A DNA stretch of 64,000 nt from Chitinophaga caseinilytica (GCF_038396765.1 NZ_CP150096.1:1037001-1101000), one strand, 5' to 3'; positions 1 through 13,065 are shown, counted from the stretch's first letter. Program-made: numbers and translations. The notes: a model not told the origin generated them from the sequence alone.

Positions 1-3632
<3,632 letters not shown>

Positions 3633-3668
3633 CTAACTAATTATCTAAGCGACCAAGCAGAGACAGAT

Positions 3669-5144
3669 ATGGGTAAACCAACAGGATTTCTGGAATTTAC
3701 AAGGGAGTTGCCCGGAAAGGCAGACGTGAAATCCCGCGTGAAACATTATAACGAATTCGTAGAGCGATTCCCCGAGAAGAAGCTCAACGAGCAGGCCGCC
3801 CGCTGCATGAACTGCGGCGTGCCCTTCTGCCACAGCGGATGCCCTCTCGGCAACGTCATCCCCGAATTCAACGATGCGGTGTACCGCAAAGACTGGCAGG
3901 AAGCGTACGAAGTGCTCACTTCCACCAACAACTTCCCCGAATTCACCGGCCGTATCTGTCCCGCGCCGTGCGAAAGCGCCTGCGTGCTCGGCATCAACCA
4001 GCCGCCCGTGGCCATCGAGGAAATCGAAAAACATATCATTGAAATCGCATTCGATAAAGGACTGGTAAAAGCCAAAGTCCCCCGCGTGCGCACCGGCAAA
4101 AAAGTTGCCGTGATCGGCTCCGGCCCCGCAGGCCTCGCCGCAGCAGCGCAACTCAACTACGCCGGGCACCTGGTAACCGTTTTCGAGCGCGACGATAAGC
4201 CCGGAGGCCTCCTCCGCTACGGCATCCCCGACTTCAAACTGGAGAAATGGGTGATAGACCGCCGCGTGGCCCTCATGGAAGAAGAAGGCGTAACGTTCCA
4301 ATGCAATGCGAACGTGGGTGTGAACGTTAGTATCAACGACATCCTCCGCGAATTCAACGCGGTTGTGCTGGCCGGCGGGTCTACCATCCCCCGCGACCTC
4401 ACCATCCCGGGCCGGGAGCTCAACGGCGTTCATTTCGCCATGGACTTCCTGAAACAACAGAACCAACGCGTAGGCAAATCCAAAGTACAAGGCAACGACA
4501 TCCTCGCCACCGGTAAAAACGTAGTAGTGATCGGCGGTGGAGATACCGGGTCCGACTGCGTAGGCACTTCCAACCGCCATGGCGCCAAAAGCATCACGCA
4601 GCTGGAATTAATGCCCAAACCCTCGGCAGACCGTACCCCGTACATGCCCTGGCCTACTTACCCGATGGTCCTCAAAACGTCGTCGTCCCACGAAGAAGGC
4701 GCCGACCGCCACTGGGCCATCGCAACTAAAGAATTCGTCGGTGACGATAAAGGCAATCTTACCGGCCTCAAACTGGTGGACCTTACCTGGTCTTTCGGTG
4801 AAGACGGCCGCCCCGGGCGCTTCGTGGAAGTGGCCGGATCTGAAAGGACCGTTCCCTGCGAACTCGCGTTCCTGGCTATGGGCTTCCTCCATCCCCAATT
4901 CAAAGGCATGCTGGAAGACCTCTCCATCGAAACGGACGAGCGCGGCAACGTCAAAGCCACCGAAAAAGCATATCAGACATCCATCCCGAAAGTATTTGCT
5001 GCCGGCGACATGCGCCGTGGCCAATCCCTCGTGGTATGGGCCATTAGTGAAGGACGAGAGTGTGCAAGAAAAGTGGACGAGTTTCTGATGGGCGCATCCC
5101 AATTGGAAAGCAAGGACGATTCCTTGGTATACCTTTCCATCTGA
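3669..5144 (+). CDS. gltD: Glutamate synthase small subunit (NADPH side)
   Basis: The beta subunit takes electrons from NAD(P)H through FAD and passes them to GltB via iron-sulfur clusters. The 491-residue length is normal for the family. The N-terminal third has the two cysteine groups for the 4Fe-4S clusters ([14 protein letters not shown] near residue 46 and CPAPCESAC near 100). A first dinucleotide fold follows with [10 protein letters not shown] near residue 148, then a second with [10 protein letters not shown] near 285. The start is the first ATG after the gltB stop. A terminator hairpin lies about 60 bp downstream, which closes the gltBD operon. Confidence 0.97.
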   Translation: MGKPTGFLEFTRELPGKADVKSRVKHYNEFVERFPEKKLNEQAARCMNCGVPFCHSGCPLGNVIPEFNDAVYRKDWQEAYEVLTSTNNFPEFTGRICPAPCESACVLGINQPPVAIEEIEKHIIEIAFDKGLVKAKVPRVRTGKKVAVIGSGPAGLAAAAQLNYAGHLVTVFERDDKPGGLLRYGIPDFKLEKWVIDRRVALMEEEGVTFQCNANVGVNVSINDILREFNAVVLAGGSTIPRDLTIPGRELNGVHFAMDFLKQQNQRVGKSKVQGNDILATGKNVVVIGGGDTGSDCVGTSNRHGAKSITQLELMPKPSADRTPYMPWPTYPMVLKTSSSHEEGADRHWAIATKEFVGDDKGNLTGLKLVDLTWSFGEDGRPGRFVEVAGSERTVPCELAFLAMGFLHPQFKGMLEDLSIETDERGNVKATEKAYQTSIPKVFAAGDMRRGQSLVVWAISEGRECARKVDEFLMGASQLESKDDSLVYLSI

Positions 5145-5202
5145 TCCTTGAATCTTAAGTCTTCTCATAAGCAGGTTTAGATTTTGTTGTAACCTTCAGC
5201 CG

Positions 5203-5235
5203 GGCCGGGTTTTTACCCGGCCTTTCCGTTTTTAC
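5203..5235 (+). terminator. Rho-independent terminator after gltD
   Basis: A 7-bp stem, GGCCGGG (5203-5209) with CCCGGCC (5216-5222), has a T-rich loop and is followed by a T-rich tract (5223-5233). It lies between gltD and the next plus-strand gene. Confidence 0.75.
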
Positions 5236-5341
5236 CGCCGTTCGGTTGCGCGGGCGCCAAAACCATTCCGCCAAACGGCCGAAAAACAGCGGCGCACTCA
5301 TTTATTTCATAAATTTATAGCACTAACCAAAAGAGAACCAT

Positions 5342-6190
5342 ATGCGCTGGCAAGGACGCCGAGAAAGCACAAACGTTGATGACCGCAGGGGCTCCGGCCG
5401 CGGAGGCCTCGTAGTAGGCGGCGGCATCGGGACCATCGTAATCGCCCTTCTGGTATATTTCCTCGGCGGCGATCCCTCCCAGGTCGTGAACATGCAACAG
5501 CAAACCGGCACCGAACAGGGCCAGCTTTCCCCGCAACAGGAAGCCCAGCAGAAAGAAGCCGCCTCTTTCACCAAAGTAGTGCTGGCCGAAACGGAAGACG
5601 TCTGGAACAAGGTTTTCCGCGACATGGGCCAACAGTACCAGGAACCCACCCTCGTTATGTTCACCGATGCCGTTCAAAGCGCCTGCGGACAGGCGTCTGC
5701 CGCCTCCGGCCCTTTCTATTGCCCGGCAGACCACCAGGTGTATATCGACCTGTCTTTTTACGACGAACTTAAAAACAACCTCAACGCCCCCGGCGATATG
5801 GCCATGGCCTATGTGATCGCCCACGAAGTCGGGCACCACGTCCAGAACCTGCTGGGCGTTTCCCAGAAAGTACAGTCCATGCGCAGCCGCCTCAGCGAAG
5901 CGGAATACAATAAATTATCCGTGAAGCTCGAGCTGCAGGCCGATTTTTACGCCGGCCTCTGGGCGCATTATATGAAAGGCGAAGCCGATTTCATCGAGGC
6001 CGGTGATATCGAGGAAGCCCTCAACGCCGCAAACGCCATCGGCGACGATAGGTTGCAACAGCAGTCGCGCGGGTACGTGGTACCCGACGCCTTTACCCAT
6101 GGCACGTCCGCGCAGCGCATGTACTGGTTCAAAAAAGGTTTCGAATCCGGCGATATCCGCCAGGGAGACACATTCAACAGCGCACAATGA
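5342..6190 (+). CDS. Neutral zinc metallopeptidase, YpfJ family
   Basis: This 282-residue protein belongs to the putative neutral zinc metallopeptidase family (Pfam PF04228, E. coli YpfJ). A glycine-rich start is followed by one membrane segment (about residues 20-40, GTIVIALLVYFLGG) and a glutamine-rich linker. The catalytic domain has a clear HEVGHH zinc site near residue 161 and a downstream glutamate helix (KLELQADFYAGLWAHY) that supplies the third ligand. The topology suggests a membrane-anchored enzyme facing the periplasm. The substrate is unknown for the family. Its stop overlaps the start of the next gene (ATGA), so the two are co-translated. Confidence 0.93.
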   Translation: MRWQGRRESTNVDDRRGSGRGGLVVGGGIGTIVIALLVYFLGGDPSQVVNMQQQTGTEQGQLSPQQEAQQKEAASFTKVVLAETEDVWNKVFRDMGQQYQEPTLVMFTDAVQSACGQASAASGPFYCPADHQVYIDLSFYDELKNNLNAPGDMAMAYVIAHEVGHHVQNLLGVSQKVQSMRSRLSEAEYNKLSVKLELQADFYAGLWAHYMKGEADFIEAGDIEEALNAANAIGDDRLQQQSRGYVVPDAFTHGTSAQRMYWFKKGFESGDIRQGDTFNSAQ

Positions 6191-6750
6191 AAAGACAGAT
6201 CGTCTGGAAAGGACTTTACTATCAAATGATGGAATACTGCAGCATAGACGCGAGTGGGACGGATATCCGGATAAACGGGACCATCGTGGGTTTCGGGGAA
6301 GACGTGCCATTTTCCGTATCCTATGATATCGTTACCGACCGCGCCTGGCAAATGTCTGGCCTCGAAATGGCGATCGAGCGGGACGGCGATTGTTCCTGGA
6401 TTTCCCTTCACCGCGATATCAACGGTAAATGGACGCAAACCGGGCACACGCGCGACGAGTGGGACCATTGCATCGATGTCGACATTTCCCTCACCCCGTT
6501 TACCAATACCCTTCCCATCCGCAGGCTCGGCCTGCAGCCCGGCGAGCGCACGCAGATTGACGCGCTGTACATCAACGTGCTGAAAAACGAGATCAAACCC
6601 GTCACGCAGTTTTATACGCGGTTAGATGAAAACCGTTACCTCTACGAAGGCGTGCTGAAAGATTTCAAGCGCGAGATCATCACCGACGAAGACGGGCTGG
6701 TGATCGATTACCCCGGGCTTTTCTACGCCGTTCAATCCGAAACGGAATAA
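6187..6750 (+). CDS. Putative glycolipid-binding domain protein (DUF1089)
   Basis: This 187-residue soluble protein resembles the PF06475 putative glycolipid-binding family: an N-terminal WKGLYYQMMEYC segment, a central DGDCSWISLHRDINGKW stretch and a C-terminal FYTRLDENRYLYEG region. No signal peptide is visible, so it is probably cytoplasmic. It overlaps the metallopeptidase gene by 4 bp (ATGA), which indicates translational coupling. Its 3' end overlaps the convergent lipase gene by 19 bp. The binding activity comes from the family name only and is not evident in the sequence. Confidence 0.8.
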   Translation: MKRQIVWKGLYYQMMEYCSIDASGTDIRINGTIVGFGEDVPFSVSYDIVTDRAWQMSGLEMAIERDGDCSWISLHRDINGKWTQTGHTRDEWDHCIDVDISLTPFTNTLPIRRLGLQPGERTQIDALYINVLKNEIKPVTQFYTRLDENRYLYEGVLKDFKREIITDEDGLVIDYPGLFYAVQSETE

Positions 6751-7823
6751 TACTTTTTCAATAGCCAGAGATATTTCTCCGGCATGTGGTGCACGAAAAT
6801 GTTTTTCCCGTCGAACGGGAACTTTTTGTGGTACTCGGCGTCTGTCATGAGAATGATGGGTGTGCCGCAGGTCATGTAGTTGTTACTGAAAACATAATTG
6901 GGCTGCACCATTTCGGGCAGATGCCTTTTGGCGAGTCGGAACACGCCGTTGCCCAGGGTTTTCCGGAACCGGCGGACGCTGCGATTGGTAGTGCGGGTGA
7001 GGCGGTTGTAGATGAGGTTGCCGTACAGCCGAATGAAAAATTTCTGCTTCTTCAATTCTCCTTTTACGTTCATGAACGGGTTTGGCATATTGTAGTCTTC
7101 CACCGTCTGCAAAGACAGCGGTGTTTCGGGTACCCAATCGTCGCTGTTCACGATGCGGAATCCCCAACCGTCGCGGGTAATATTTTCGAAATCGTATGCA
7201 TAGAAAAGATTGCCGGGTTTCGGCGCGGCGCTGCAATAGGTTTTGTAGATGATATCTTTCGGAAGATCGGGGTGATATTGCAGGTACGACCGCAGGAGAA
7301 ATGCGATGGCGCCGCCCTGGCTGTGGCCGGTAACGATGAACTGGCGCGTGCCACGGGCATACCGTTCCTTCACATGGGAAATGATATCTGCAGACATGAA
7401 GCCCACGGCGGCCGTCCAACCCACATGCACATACGCTTTGGCCGTGTCTGCGGCCAGCTTGTATTCCCACCGGGTGCTGTCGTTCAATTGCAGCACGCCT
7501 TTGGCGGGGATCATGGCGGCGTAGAAATTGGCGAGCCAGCTTTCGAGTTTGCCGATGGTGCCGCGCACCTGGATCACATCTACCCCATCGTTCCTTTCCC
7601 ACATCATCCAACGGTTATAAAAACCGACTTCCGGCGAAGTGTAAAGCAGCCGGTACGACGACGGATGATTTTTGGCGTTGGCGGTGTCTCCATCCTGATG
7701 GAGACGCATGAGATCCTGGTACTCGTTGGCGTCGAAACCCGCTTTCAGCTGGGCTTTCACAGGCAGGGCCAGTACGACCGAAAGGGCCCATAAGATAGCG
7801 CGCATGTGTTTTTTTCCAAACAT
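6732..7823 (-). CDS. Class 3-type lipase, secreted
   Basis: This alpha/beta hydrolase of the lipase class 3 type carries the nucleophile elbow GHSQGG near residue 168, inside RQFIVTGHSQGGAIAFLL. An N-terminal signal peptide is visible (MRAILWALSVVLALPVKAQ). Either the ATG at 7823 or the one at 7805 could be the start; the inner one gives the more ordinary signal peptide. After the elbow the protein carries PKPGNLFYAYDFE, which matches the lipase-3 pattern around the second catalytic residue. It is probably exported. The gene is transcribed alone and converges on the preceding operon. Confidence 0.87.
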   Translation of the reverse strand: MFGKKHMRAILWALSVVLALPVKAQLKAGFDANEYQDLMRLHQDGDTANAKNHPSSYRLLYTSPEVGFYNRWMMWERNDGVDVIQVRGTIGKLESWLANFYAAMIPAKGVLQLNDSTRWEYKLAADTAKAYVHVGWTAAVGFMSADIISHVKERYARGTRQFIVTGHSQGGAIAFLLRSYLQYHPDLPKDIIYKTYCSAAPKPGNLFYAYDFENITRDGWGFRIVNSDDWVPETPLSLQTVEDYNMPNPFMNVKGELKKQKFFIRLYGNLIYNRLTRTTNRSVRRFRKTLGNGVFRLAKRHLPEMVQPNYVFSNNYMTCGTPIILMTDAEYHKKFPFDGKNIFVHHMPEKYLWLLKKYYSVSD

Positions 7824-7888
7824 AACAAAAATCTGTCGTGTAAGGTTGATATGCCTTAAATTGCAACGTCACCATTTAACCGCAGATC

Positions 7889-8386
7889 ATGATCACGATT
7901 ACGACAGCAGCGCCTGAACAATTGGCCATTGTGCAGCAGATCGCCTATGCAACCTGGCCGCATACGTTCGGCAGTATACTTTCTCCGACACAGATCGATT
8001 ATATGCTGAAGATGATGTACGACCTGGACGTGCTGACCGAATCCGTGGAAAAGAAGAACGTTGTTTTCCTGTTGGCCAATGTGGACGGGGTTTTCGGCGG
8101 ATTTGCCGGCTATGAGCTGCATTATAAAAAAGAACCGGTATCAAAATTGCACAAGATATACGTGCTGCCTTCGATGCAAGGGAAAAACGTGGGCCAGGCG
8201 CTCATGTCTGAAGTGGAACGCATTTCGCGGGAAGCCGGCATGAAAAAACTTTCGCTCAACGTAAACCGCGACAATAAAGCAGCCGGTTTTTACGAACGGA
8301 ACGGATTTACGAAAACGGGCGAAGAAGATATCGACATCGGCGACGGCTTTTTCATGAACGACGCCATTATGACCAAGAAACTGTAA
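7889..8386 (+). CDS. GNAT family N-acetyltransferase
   Basis: This 165-residue acetyltransferase has the usual GNAT order: an N-terminal helix pair, then the strand carrying [20 protein letters not shown], whose Q-G-K-x-V-G-x-A motif binds the acetyl-CoA pyrophosphate. [21 protein letters not shown] follows and is typical of the C-terminal half. The acceptor cannot be deduced. The gene is divergent from the lipase and lies 8 bp upstream of the rlpA-like gene, so the two may be co-transcribed. Confidence 0.93.
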   Translation: MITITTAAPEQLAIVQQIAYATWPHTFGSILSPTQIDYMLKMMYDLDVLTESVEKKNVVFLLANVDGVFGGFAGYELHYKKEPVSKLHKIYVLPSMQGKNVGQALMSEVERISREAGMKKLSLNVNRDNKAAGFYERNGFTKTGEEDIDIGDGFFMNDAIMTKKL

Positions 8387-8394
8387 AGCGGAAT

Positions 8395-8769
8395 ATGATC
8401 CAACGAAAACACCTCCTGCCAACGCTCGCCGCGGCCGCATTGCTGTGCTTCAGCTCCTGCGCCCGCCAGATCTCCCAATCCGGAAAAGCCTCGTTTTACG
8501 CCGACAAGTTCCAGGGCCGCAAAACCGCCAATGGCGAAACCTTCCGCCAAAGCCACATGACCGCCGCCCACAAAACCCTCCCATTCGGCACCAAAGTCAA
8601 AGTCAAAAACCTCGACAACGGCAAAACCATCAAAGTCCGCATCAACGACCGCGGCCCCTTCGTTGCCGGCCGCATCATCGACCTCTCCAAAAAAGCCGCG
8701 AAAAAACTCGGAATGGTCAATTCCGGCGTGGCGAATGTTAAGATTAAGTATAAAAAGCCCAAAGGATAA
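8395..8769 (+). CDS. rlpA: RlpA-like double-psi beta-barrel lipoprotein
   Basis: This short (124 residues) lipoprotein has a lipobox-like LCFSSC at about residue 22 followed by one RlpA-type double-psi beta-barrel. The barrel motif is seen in [31 protein letters not shown] and [16 protein letters not shown]. RlpA proteins are septal-ring factors, and some cleave denuded peptidoglycan strands. Here there is no SPOR domain, so only the catalytic-type core remains. That short form is common in this phylum. Confidence 0.92.
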   Translation: MIQRKHLLPTLAAAALLCFSSCARQISQSGKASFYADKFQGRKTANGETFRQSHMTAAHKTLPFGTKVKVKNLDNGKTIKVRINDRGPFVAGRIIDLSKKAAKKLGMVNSGVANVKIKYKKPKG

Positions 8770-8829
8770 GGCTGCGCTTTCTTTTAACAAATTTTCGTCA
8801 TATATTAGAGTAAAGTGTTGTGTTCAACT

Positions 8830-9360
8830 ATGGACTACTGGTTCCCCATACCTACAGTTTCCAATGAACTCCCTCCAATGACCAACCTGCCCGCTTACCC
8901 GGATTTTACCGTAACCCTTTCCGGCGATAACTGGCGACAGGCAGAGTTCGTCAATATTTCCAAGCTGAAATTAGTCGGCGAGGAAGTGGATGAAATCAAG
9001 GAAATCCATATCAATCACAGCCGCGAAATGGCGGAAGGCATTCGTGCGTTCGACAATGTGCACGTCCGCCGCAGTATTGGCGCTCCCGAACTTTTCATCC
9101 CCCTTTTCGAGCTCCGCTCCTTCCTCAACTCCGACACGCTTGGCGCTATTGCGATACATCAACATCCCGGGTTCGTGAAAACCGGCTTCGCTATTACGTC
9201 GCGCGGCGGATGTTATTACGGCACGGAAGAAAACGGGGTCGTCAAATCCCTTGCCCTTTGCGATGCCACACCCTGGGCCGGGTACGAGATCCCCCGCATC
9301 GTCCGGCAGTTTTCCCTGGTTTTCGTAGATTGGTGTGATTGTATCATCATAACACCGTAA
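8830..9360 (+). CDS. Protein of unknown function
   Basis: I do not recognise this 176-residue protein. The ATG at 8830 is preferred over the in-frame GTG at 8815. There is no signal peptide or membrane segment. A basic central stretch (NVHVRRSIGAPELFIPLFELRSF) and a histidine/glycine-rich part (AIHQHPGFVKTGF, RGGCYYGTEENG) stand out. The C-terminal end is hydrophobic with two cysteines (VFVDWCDCIIITP). The next gene starts 4 bp after its stop, so it is probably co-expressed with the VOC protein. Confidence 0.65.
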   Translation: MDYWFPIPTVSNELPPMTNLPAYPDFTVTLSGDNWRQAEFVNISKLKLVGEEVDEIKEIHINHSREMAEGIRAFDNVHVRRSIGAPELFIPLFELRSFLNSDTLGAIAIHQHPGFVKTGFAITSRGGCYYGTEENGVVKSLALCDATPWAGYEIPRIVRQFSLVFVDWCDCIIITP

Positions 9361-9364
9361 TCAT

Positions 9365-9736
9365 ATGTCGATCTTACTCGGCCGCATCGTGATCCTGGTG
9401 GAGGATTACGACGACGCATTTGAATTTTACGAACAAAATCTCGGCGCCCGCAAAATCGTGGACTATACCGTAGGCCCACAGCGATACCTGCATATCGGGT
9501 TCGACGAAGGTGGCGCGGGCATCTGGTTCCTCCGCTCCCCCGGCCACACCGGCCGGCAAACGAACGGCGAGCCGGCGATGGTCATGTACACCACCGAATT
9601 CGAAACCCTCAAATCCAGGCTGGAACAAAACGGGGTGAATATCTCCAAACCCGCGGTGTACACGGATGAAGCGTGGTTCCTCCATTTCCTGGATTTGTAC
9701 GGGAATGAGATCGTGCTGGTAGAAATGAGGAAATGA
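9365..9736 (+). CDS. VOC (glyoxalase/bleomycin-resistance) family protein
   Basis: This single-domain VOC protein has 123 residues. It begins with the family pattern ILLGRIVILVEDYDDAFEFYEQNLGA and ends with WFLHFLDLYGNEIVLVEM, where the terminal glutamate is the usual metal ligand. Members include glyoxalases, dioxygenases and drug-binding proteins, so the exact role is open. It follows the unknown gene by 4 bp. Confidence 0.9.
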   Translation: MSILLGRIVILVEDYDDAFEFYEQNLGARKIVDYTVGPQRYLHIGFDEGGAGIWFLRSPGHTGRQTNGEPAMVMYTTEFETLKSRLEQNGVNISKPAVYTDEAWFLHFLDLYGNEIVLVEMRK

Positions 9737-9825
9737 TTTCCTTCCCAATCCCCCGCTGCGTCTGTGTTTTGTCAATTTTGACGAACAAACTTGCATCCCG
9801 GCTCCGTGGTTTTTTTATTTGTTTT

Positions 9826-11082
9826 ATGAAAATGATACGCTACTCTTTCCTCTGCTGCGCCCTCACCGCAGCGGCGCCCGCGATGGCGCAAAACGCCCAG
9901 GTGGTTTTGCCGGGCTTCACGGCTTATGCCGACCCCGCCGAAACCGGTGTGGATATCTCCGGCAGGAACGGGGTTGTACGGTGGACAGACAGTTCCAACG
10001 CCGTCCATTTCTGGTTTCACGCCGCCAACACCGGCTCCCTGAAACTGGGGCTCCAGGCAAAAGCTGACGCACCCTCCACCCTGCGCATTTCCGTCAACGG
10101 TACGGAAAAAACCGTACAAGTGCCTGCCGGAGCGGATTTCGCGGATATCCCCGTACTGTCTACCAAACTCAAAAAACCCGGATTTTACGATATCGCCCTC
10201 AAAGGCATCTCCAAACAAGGAAATGTATATGCGGATGTGAAAGGCGTTACCCTCGAAGGCCCCGCCACGAAAGACATCCAGTTCAATCCCAAACCCTGGC
10301 GCCGCTCGGCTTCCGTCCACCTCAACTACACCGCCCCCGAAGGCAAAGACGTGGAATGGTTCTACGGCGAAATCAAAGTTCCGGAAGGCCAGGACAAACT
10401 CGGTACCTACTTCATGTCTTGCGGATGGCACCGCGGTTATTTCGGGATGCAGGTCAACGGCCCCGATGAAAGAAGGATCATTTTCTCCGTGTGGGATTCC
10501 GGCAAAGAGCCCGATAGCCGCGATAAAGTGGCTTATGAAGACCAGGTGACGCTCCTGGCCAAAGGAGACTCCGTGATCGCGCACGGTTTCGGCGGCGAAG
10601 GCACCGGCGGCCACAGCCATTGGGTGTACGACTGGAAGGCTGGTCAGACTTACAAATTCCTCATGCACGCCGTCCCCAAAGGCACTACCACACAGTATTC
10701 CGCGTACTTCTTCGTACCGGAGCACAACGAATGGAAGCTCATCGCTTCGTTCCGCGCGCCCAAAGACGGCAAATACATGGGCCATCTCTATTCTTTCCTC
10801 GAAAACTTCAGCTTCGAGAACGGCCACGTTTACCGCAAAGGCTATTACGGTAACCATTGGATCAAAACGCCCCAGGGAGAATGGATCGAGCTGACGAAAG
10901 CGCGCTTCACCAACGACGCTACCGCCCGCGCCAAAGACCGCCTCGATTTCGGCGGCGGCTCCGAAAACGGGATGTTCTACCTCTGGACGGCCGGTTTCGT
11001 TCCCGCCGATGCCAAACTGGGCGACAATTTCGACCGCCCCGCCATCGGAAAAGCGCCCCTCATCGAGCTGCCCAACTTCTGA
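9826..11082 (+). CDS. Secreted DUF5077/DUF3472 protein
   Basis: This exported protein of 418 residues has a signal peptide (MKMIRYSFLCCALTAAAPAMA). A beta-rich DUF5077-type N-terminal domain covers about residues 25-150, and a DUF3472-type domain makes up most of the rest (WRRSASVHLNYTAPEGKDVEWFYGEIKVPEG, GGEGTGGHSHWVYDWKAGQTYKFLMHA). These families are common in Bacteroidota and are linked to carbohydrate binding, but no enzyme activity is established. The open frame extends upstream to 9733; the ATG at 9826 is chosen because it begins the signal peptide. Confidence 0.85.
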   Translation: MKMIRYSFLCCALTAAAPAMAQNAQVVLPGFTAYADPAETGVDISGRNGVVRWTDSSNAVHFWFHAANTGSLKLGLQAKADAPSTLRISVNGTEKTVQVPAGADFADIPVLSTKLKKPGFYDIALKGISKQGNVYADVKGVTLEGPATKDIQFNPKPWRRSASVHLNYTAPEGKDVEWFYGEIKVPEGQDKLGTYFMSCGWHRGYFGMQVNGPDERRIIFSVWDSGKEPDSRDKVAYEDQVTLLAKGDSVIAHGFGGEGTGGHSHWVYDWKAGQTYKFLMHAVPKGTTTQYSAYFFVPEHNEWKLIASFRAPKDGKYMGHLYSFLENFSFENGHVYRKGYYGNHWIKTPQGEWIELTKARFTNDATARAKDRLDFGGGSENGMFYLWTAGFVPADAKLGDNFDRPAIGKAPLIELPNF

Positions 11083-11102
11083 TAATCAATCATTTCAAAT
11101 AG

Positions 11103-11130
11103 AAAAAGCCTCCGGTTTGGAGGCTTTTTC
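11103..11130. terminator. Bidirectional terminator after the DUF3472 gene
   Basis: AAAAAGCCTCC pairs with GGAGGCTTTTT around a 4-5 base loop. The A-run on one side and T-run on the other let it act on both strands. It separates the DUF3472 gene from the XRE operon. Confidence 0.85.
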
Positions 11131-11142
11131 ATGCCCTAAAAC

Positions 11143-11212
11143 GTAAAACAAACTTGTCACAATGTAAAATATACTTGACTTTATGTAAAAAATACTTAAC
11201 TTCATGGCATAA
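11143..11212. repeat. Four-fold 21-bp periodic operator-like repeat
   Basis: The word GTAAAA recurs at 11143, 11164 and 11185, and a decayed copy (GGCATAA) falls at 11206, always exactly 21 bp apart. Most units contain a GTA-N5-TAC half-palindrome followed by ACTT. The array ends 11 bp before the start codon of the membrane-protein/XRE pair. Spacing of two DNA turns places the sites on one face of the helix. It is the likely binding site for the XRE protein encoded just downstream; that assignment is inference. Confidence 0.6.
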
Positions 11213-11223
11213 ACATCCCCCAC

Positions 11224-11676
11224 ATGAAATCTAAATTCCTCCTTCCGCACGCGTACAAAAAAATAGGCTGGTTCATCTGCTTGCCTTTTATCTTTCTCGG
11301 TTTCACCTGGACTTATTTAACAGAAGCAGATTCCAAGCTTTCTACGATGGTTGGTCAACAAATCGGCCGCGCCATGGGCGACTATTCCGACGAATTCATT
11401 TCCATCGGGATTTTCGTTGGCCTGCTGCTCGTTTCGTTCAGCCGGGAAAAGGATGAAGACGAGTACATCAGCAAAATACGGCTGGAGTCTTTACAGCTGG
11501 CCGTTTTGGTGAATTACGTCCTGCTCATTCTCGCAACGGTGTTCATTTACGACATGGCCTATTTTAACGTGATGATCTATAATATGTTCACCATTCTGCT
11601 CATCTTCATCATCCGTTTTCATTTCCTGCTGTACCGGCAAAAAAATCCCTGGCATGAAAAACATTATCAAAGTTGA
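11224..11676 (+). CDS. Small membrane protein paired with an XRE regulator
   Basis: This 150-residue hydrophobic protein has about four membrane segments (near residues 13-30, 58-70, 92-110 and 115-135). A charged cytoplasmic loop lies between segments 2 and 3 (SREKDEDEYISKIRLE). I do not assign a function. Its 3' end overlaps the XRE gene by 23 bp. The same pairing, a four-helix membrane protein with a 66-residue Cro-like regulator, recurs in many bacteria; the membrane partner may sense or be controlled by the regulator. Confidence 0.75.
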   Translation: MKSKFLLPHAYKKIGWFICLPFIFLGFTWTYLTEADSKLSTMVGQQIGRAMGDYSDEFISIGIFVGLLLVSFSREKDEDEYISKIRLESLQLAVLVNYVLLILATVFIYDMAYFNVMIYNMFTILLIFIIRFHFLLYRQKNPWHEKHYQS

Positions 11677-11854
11677 ACGGGCGCGGATGAACCTTACGCA
11701 AGACGAGCTCGCGCGACTGACGGGCGTTTCCCGTCAAACCATCAATACCATCGAATCCAATAAATACGTGCCTTCCACCATTCTGGCCCTGAAGATCGCT
11801 AAGGTTTTTTCCAAACCGGTCGAAGAGATTTTCCTCCTCACCGACGAAGATTGA
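11654..11854 (+). CDS. XRE/Cro-type transcriptional regulator, short
   Basis: This 66-residue single-domain helix-turn-helix protein reads RARMNLTQDELARLTGVSRQTINTIESNKYVPSTILALKIAKVF, a textbook Cro/C1 fold like the small YozG-type regulators. It is translated from within the end of the membrane protein gene, which suggests coupling. The phased 21-bp repeat upstream of the pair is the obvious candidate operator for autoregulation. A terminator follows at 11884. Confidence 0.93.
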   Translation: MKNIIKVERARMNLTQDELARLTGVSRQTINTIESNKYVPSTILALKIAKVFSKPVEEIFLLTDED

Positions 11855-11883
11855 TCTTGTTGATCGAAGTTGGTAATCCTTCC

Positions 11884-11926
11884 CGGCCGCCGTTGTGTCA
11901 CTCACTTCGGCGGCCGTTCTTTTTTC
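11884..11926 (+). terminator. Terminator after the XRE gene
   Basis: CGGCCGCCG (from 11884) pairs with CGGCGGCCG (from 11908) around a 15-base loop and is followed by TTCTTTTTT. Confidence 0.75.
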
Positions 11927-11967
11927 ATCCTTTTCAAAAATTGTACATTAGCAGAAATTCCCCCGGT

Positions 11968-13065
11968 ATGGCCAAAAACCCGATACTGCCGATTGCGGAC
12001 GCGATCAATCCATTCAAGATCCGCAAAAAGAGATTGATGAACTTCAATCCCGTAACGGCCGTTTCTTCCCGCAAACCTGTTGACCATGTCCGGATCACGG
12101 TATACGAATACGACAGCGGGTATTTCCACGAAGAAACTACCGACACCGTATCCGATTGCTTCCGCTTCGCCGAAACCGACACCAAAAAATGGATCAATGT
12201 AGACGGCATCCGGCGCGAAGAAGTGGAATCCATCTGCCGGCATTTCAACGTCCATTTCCTCCTCATGGAAGATATCATGAGCGAAGGGCAGCGCGCCAAG
12301 ATGGACGAAATCGGCAATAACCTGTTTTGCCTCCTGCCCATGTGCTATTTCAAAACGGAAAGCTCGGCGGTGGATATCGAACAGGTGAGCCTGGTGTTGG
12401 GAAAGAACGTGGTCATCTCCTTCCAGGACGATCCCAACCGCGACGTCTTCAACCCCATCCGCGAGCGCCTGCGCACCGATGGCACCAAGCTCCGCCTTTC
12501 CGGCTCCGATTATTTGCTCTACGCCCTGCTCGATATCATCGTCGATAATTACTTCGTGGTGATGGACCATTTGGGAGACCGTATCGAGCTCATGGAAGAT
12601 ATCATTCCCCGCCAGCCCAACAACCGCACGCTCGCCCGCGTCAATTACCTGCGCCGCGAGCTGATGGAATTCAAGCGCGGCATCGCGCCCGTCCGCGACC
12701 TCATGAACGGACTGCTGAAATCCGAAAACGCTTTACTGGAGGAGAATACGGAGAAATATTTCAAAGACGTTTCCGACCACATCATCCAGGCGGTGGACCT
12801 TGCCGAGAGTTATCGCGATATGATCATCAACTTGCAGGAGCTGTACCATGCGCAGATGAACCAGAAGATGAACGAAGTGATGAAGGTACTAACGGTGGTG
12901 ACTACACTCCTTGCGCCCATGACTGTGATCACGGGGATTTACGGGATGAATTTCGATCACATGCCGGAATTAAAAAACCCCAACGGTTACTTTATAACCA
13001 TTGGGGTGATGCTTTGCATATTTGTGGGGATGATCCTTTTCTTCCGCAAGCGCGGATGGTTTTGA
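11968..13065 (+). CDS. corA: CorA-family magnesium/cobalt transporter
   Basis: CorA forms a pentameric inner-membrane channel for Mg2+ and Co2+. The chosen ATG at 11968 gives 365 residues; the frame is open from 11851, and an ATG at 12037 is also possible. A long cytoplasmic alpha/beta and helical domain is followed by two C-terminal membrane helices. The selectivity signature YGMNF lies at the end of the first helix, near residue 326. The stop abuts the stop of the convergent DUF2480 gene with no spacer, so the two transcripts must overlap. Confidence 0.95.
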   Translation: MAKNPILPIADAINPFKIRKKRLMNFNPVTAVSSRKPVDHVRITVYEYDSGYFHEETTDTVSDCFRFAETDTKKWINVDGIRREEVESICRHFNVHFLLMEDIMSEGQRAKMDEIGNNLFCLLPMCYFKTESSAVDIEQVSLVLGKNVVISFQDDPNRDVFNPIRERLRTDGTKLRLSGSDYLLYALLDIIVDNYFVVMDHLGDRIELMEDIIPRQPNNRTLARVNYLRRELMEFKRGIAPVRDLMNGLLKSENALLEENTEKYFKDVSDHIIQAVDLAESYRDMIINLQELYHAQMNQKMNEVMKVLTVVTTLLAPMTVITGIYGMNFDHMPELKNPNGYFITIGVMLCIFVGMILFFRKRGWF

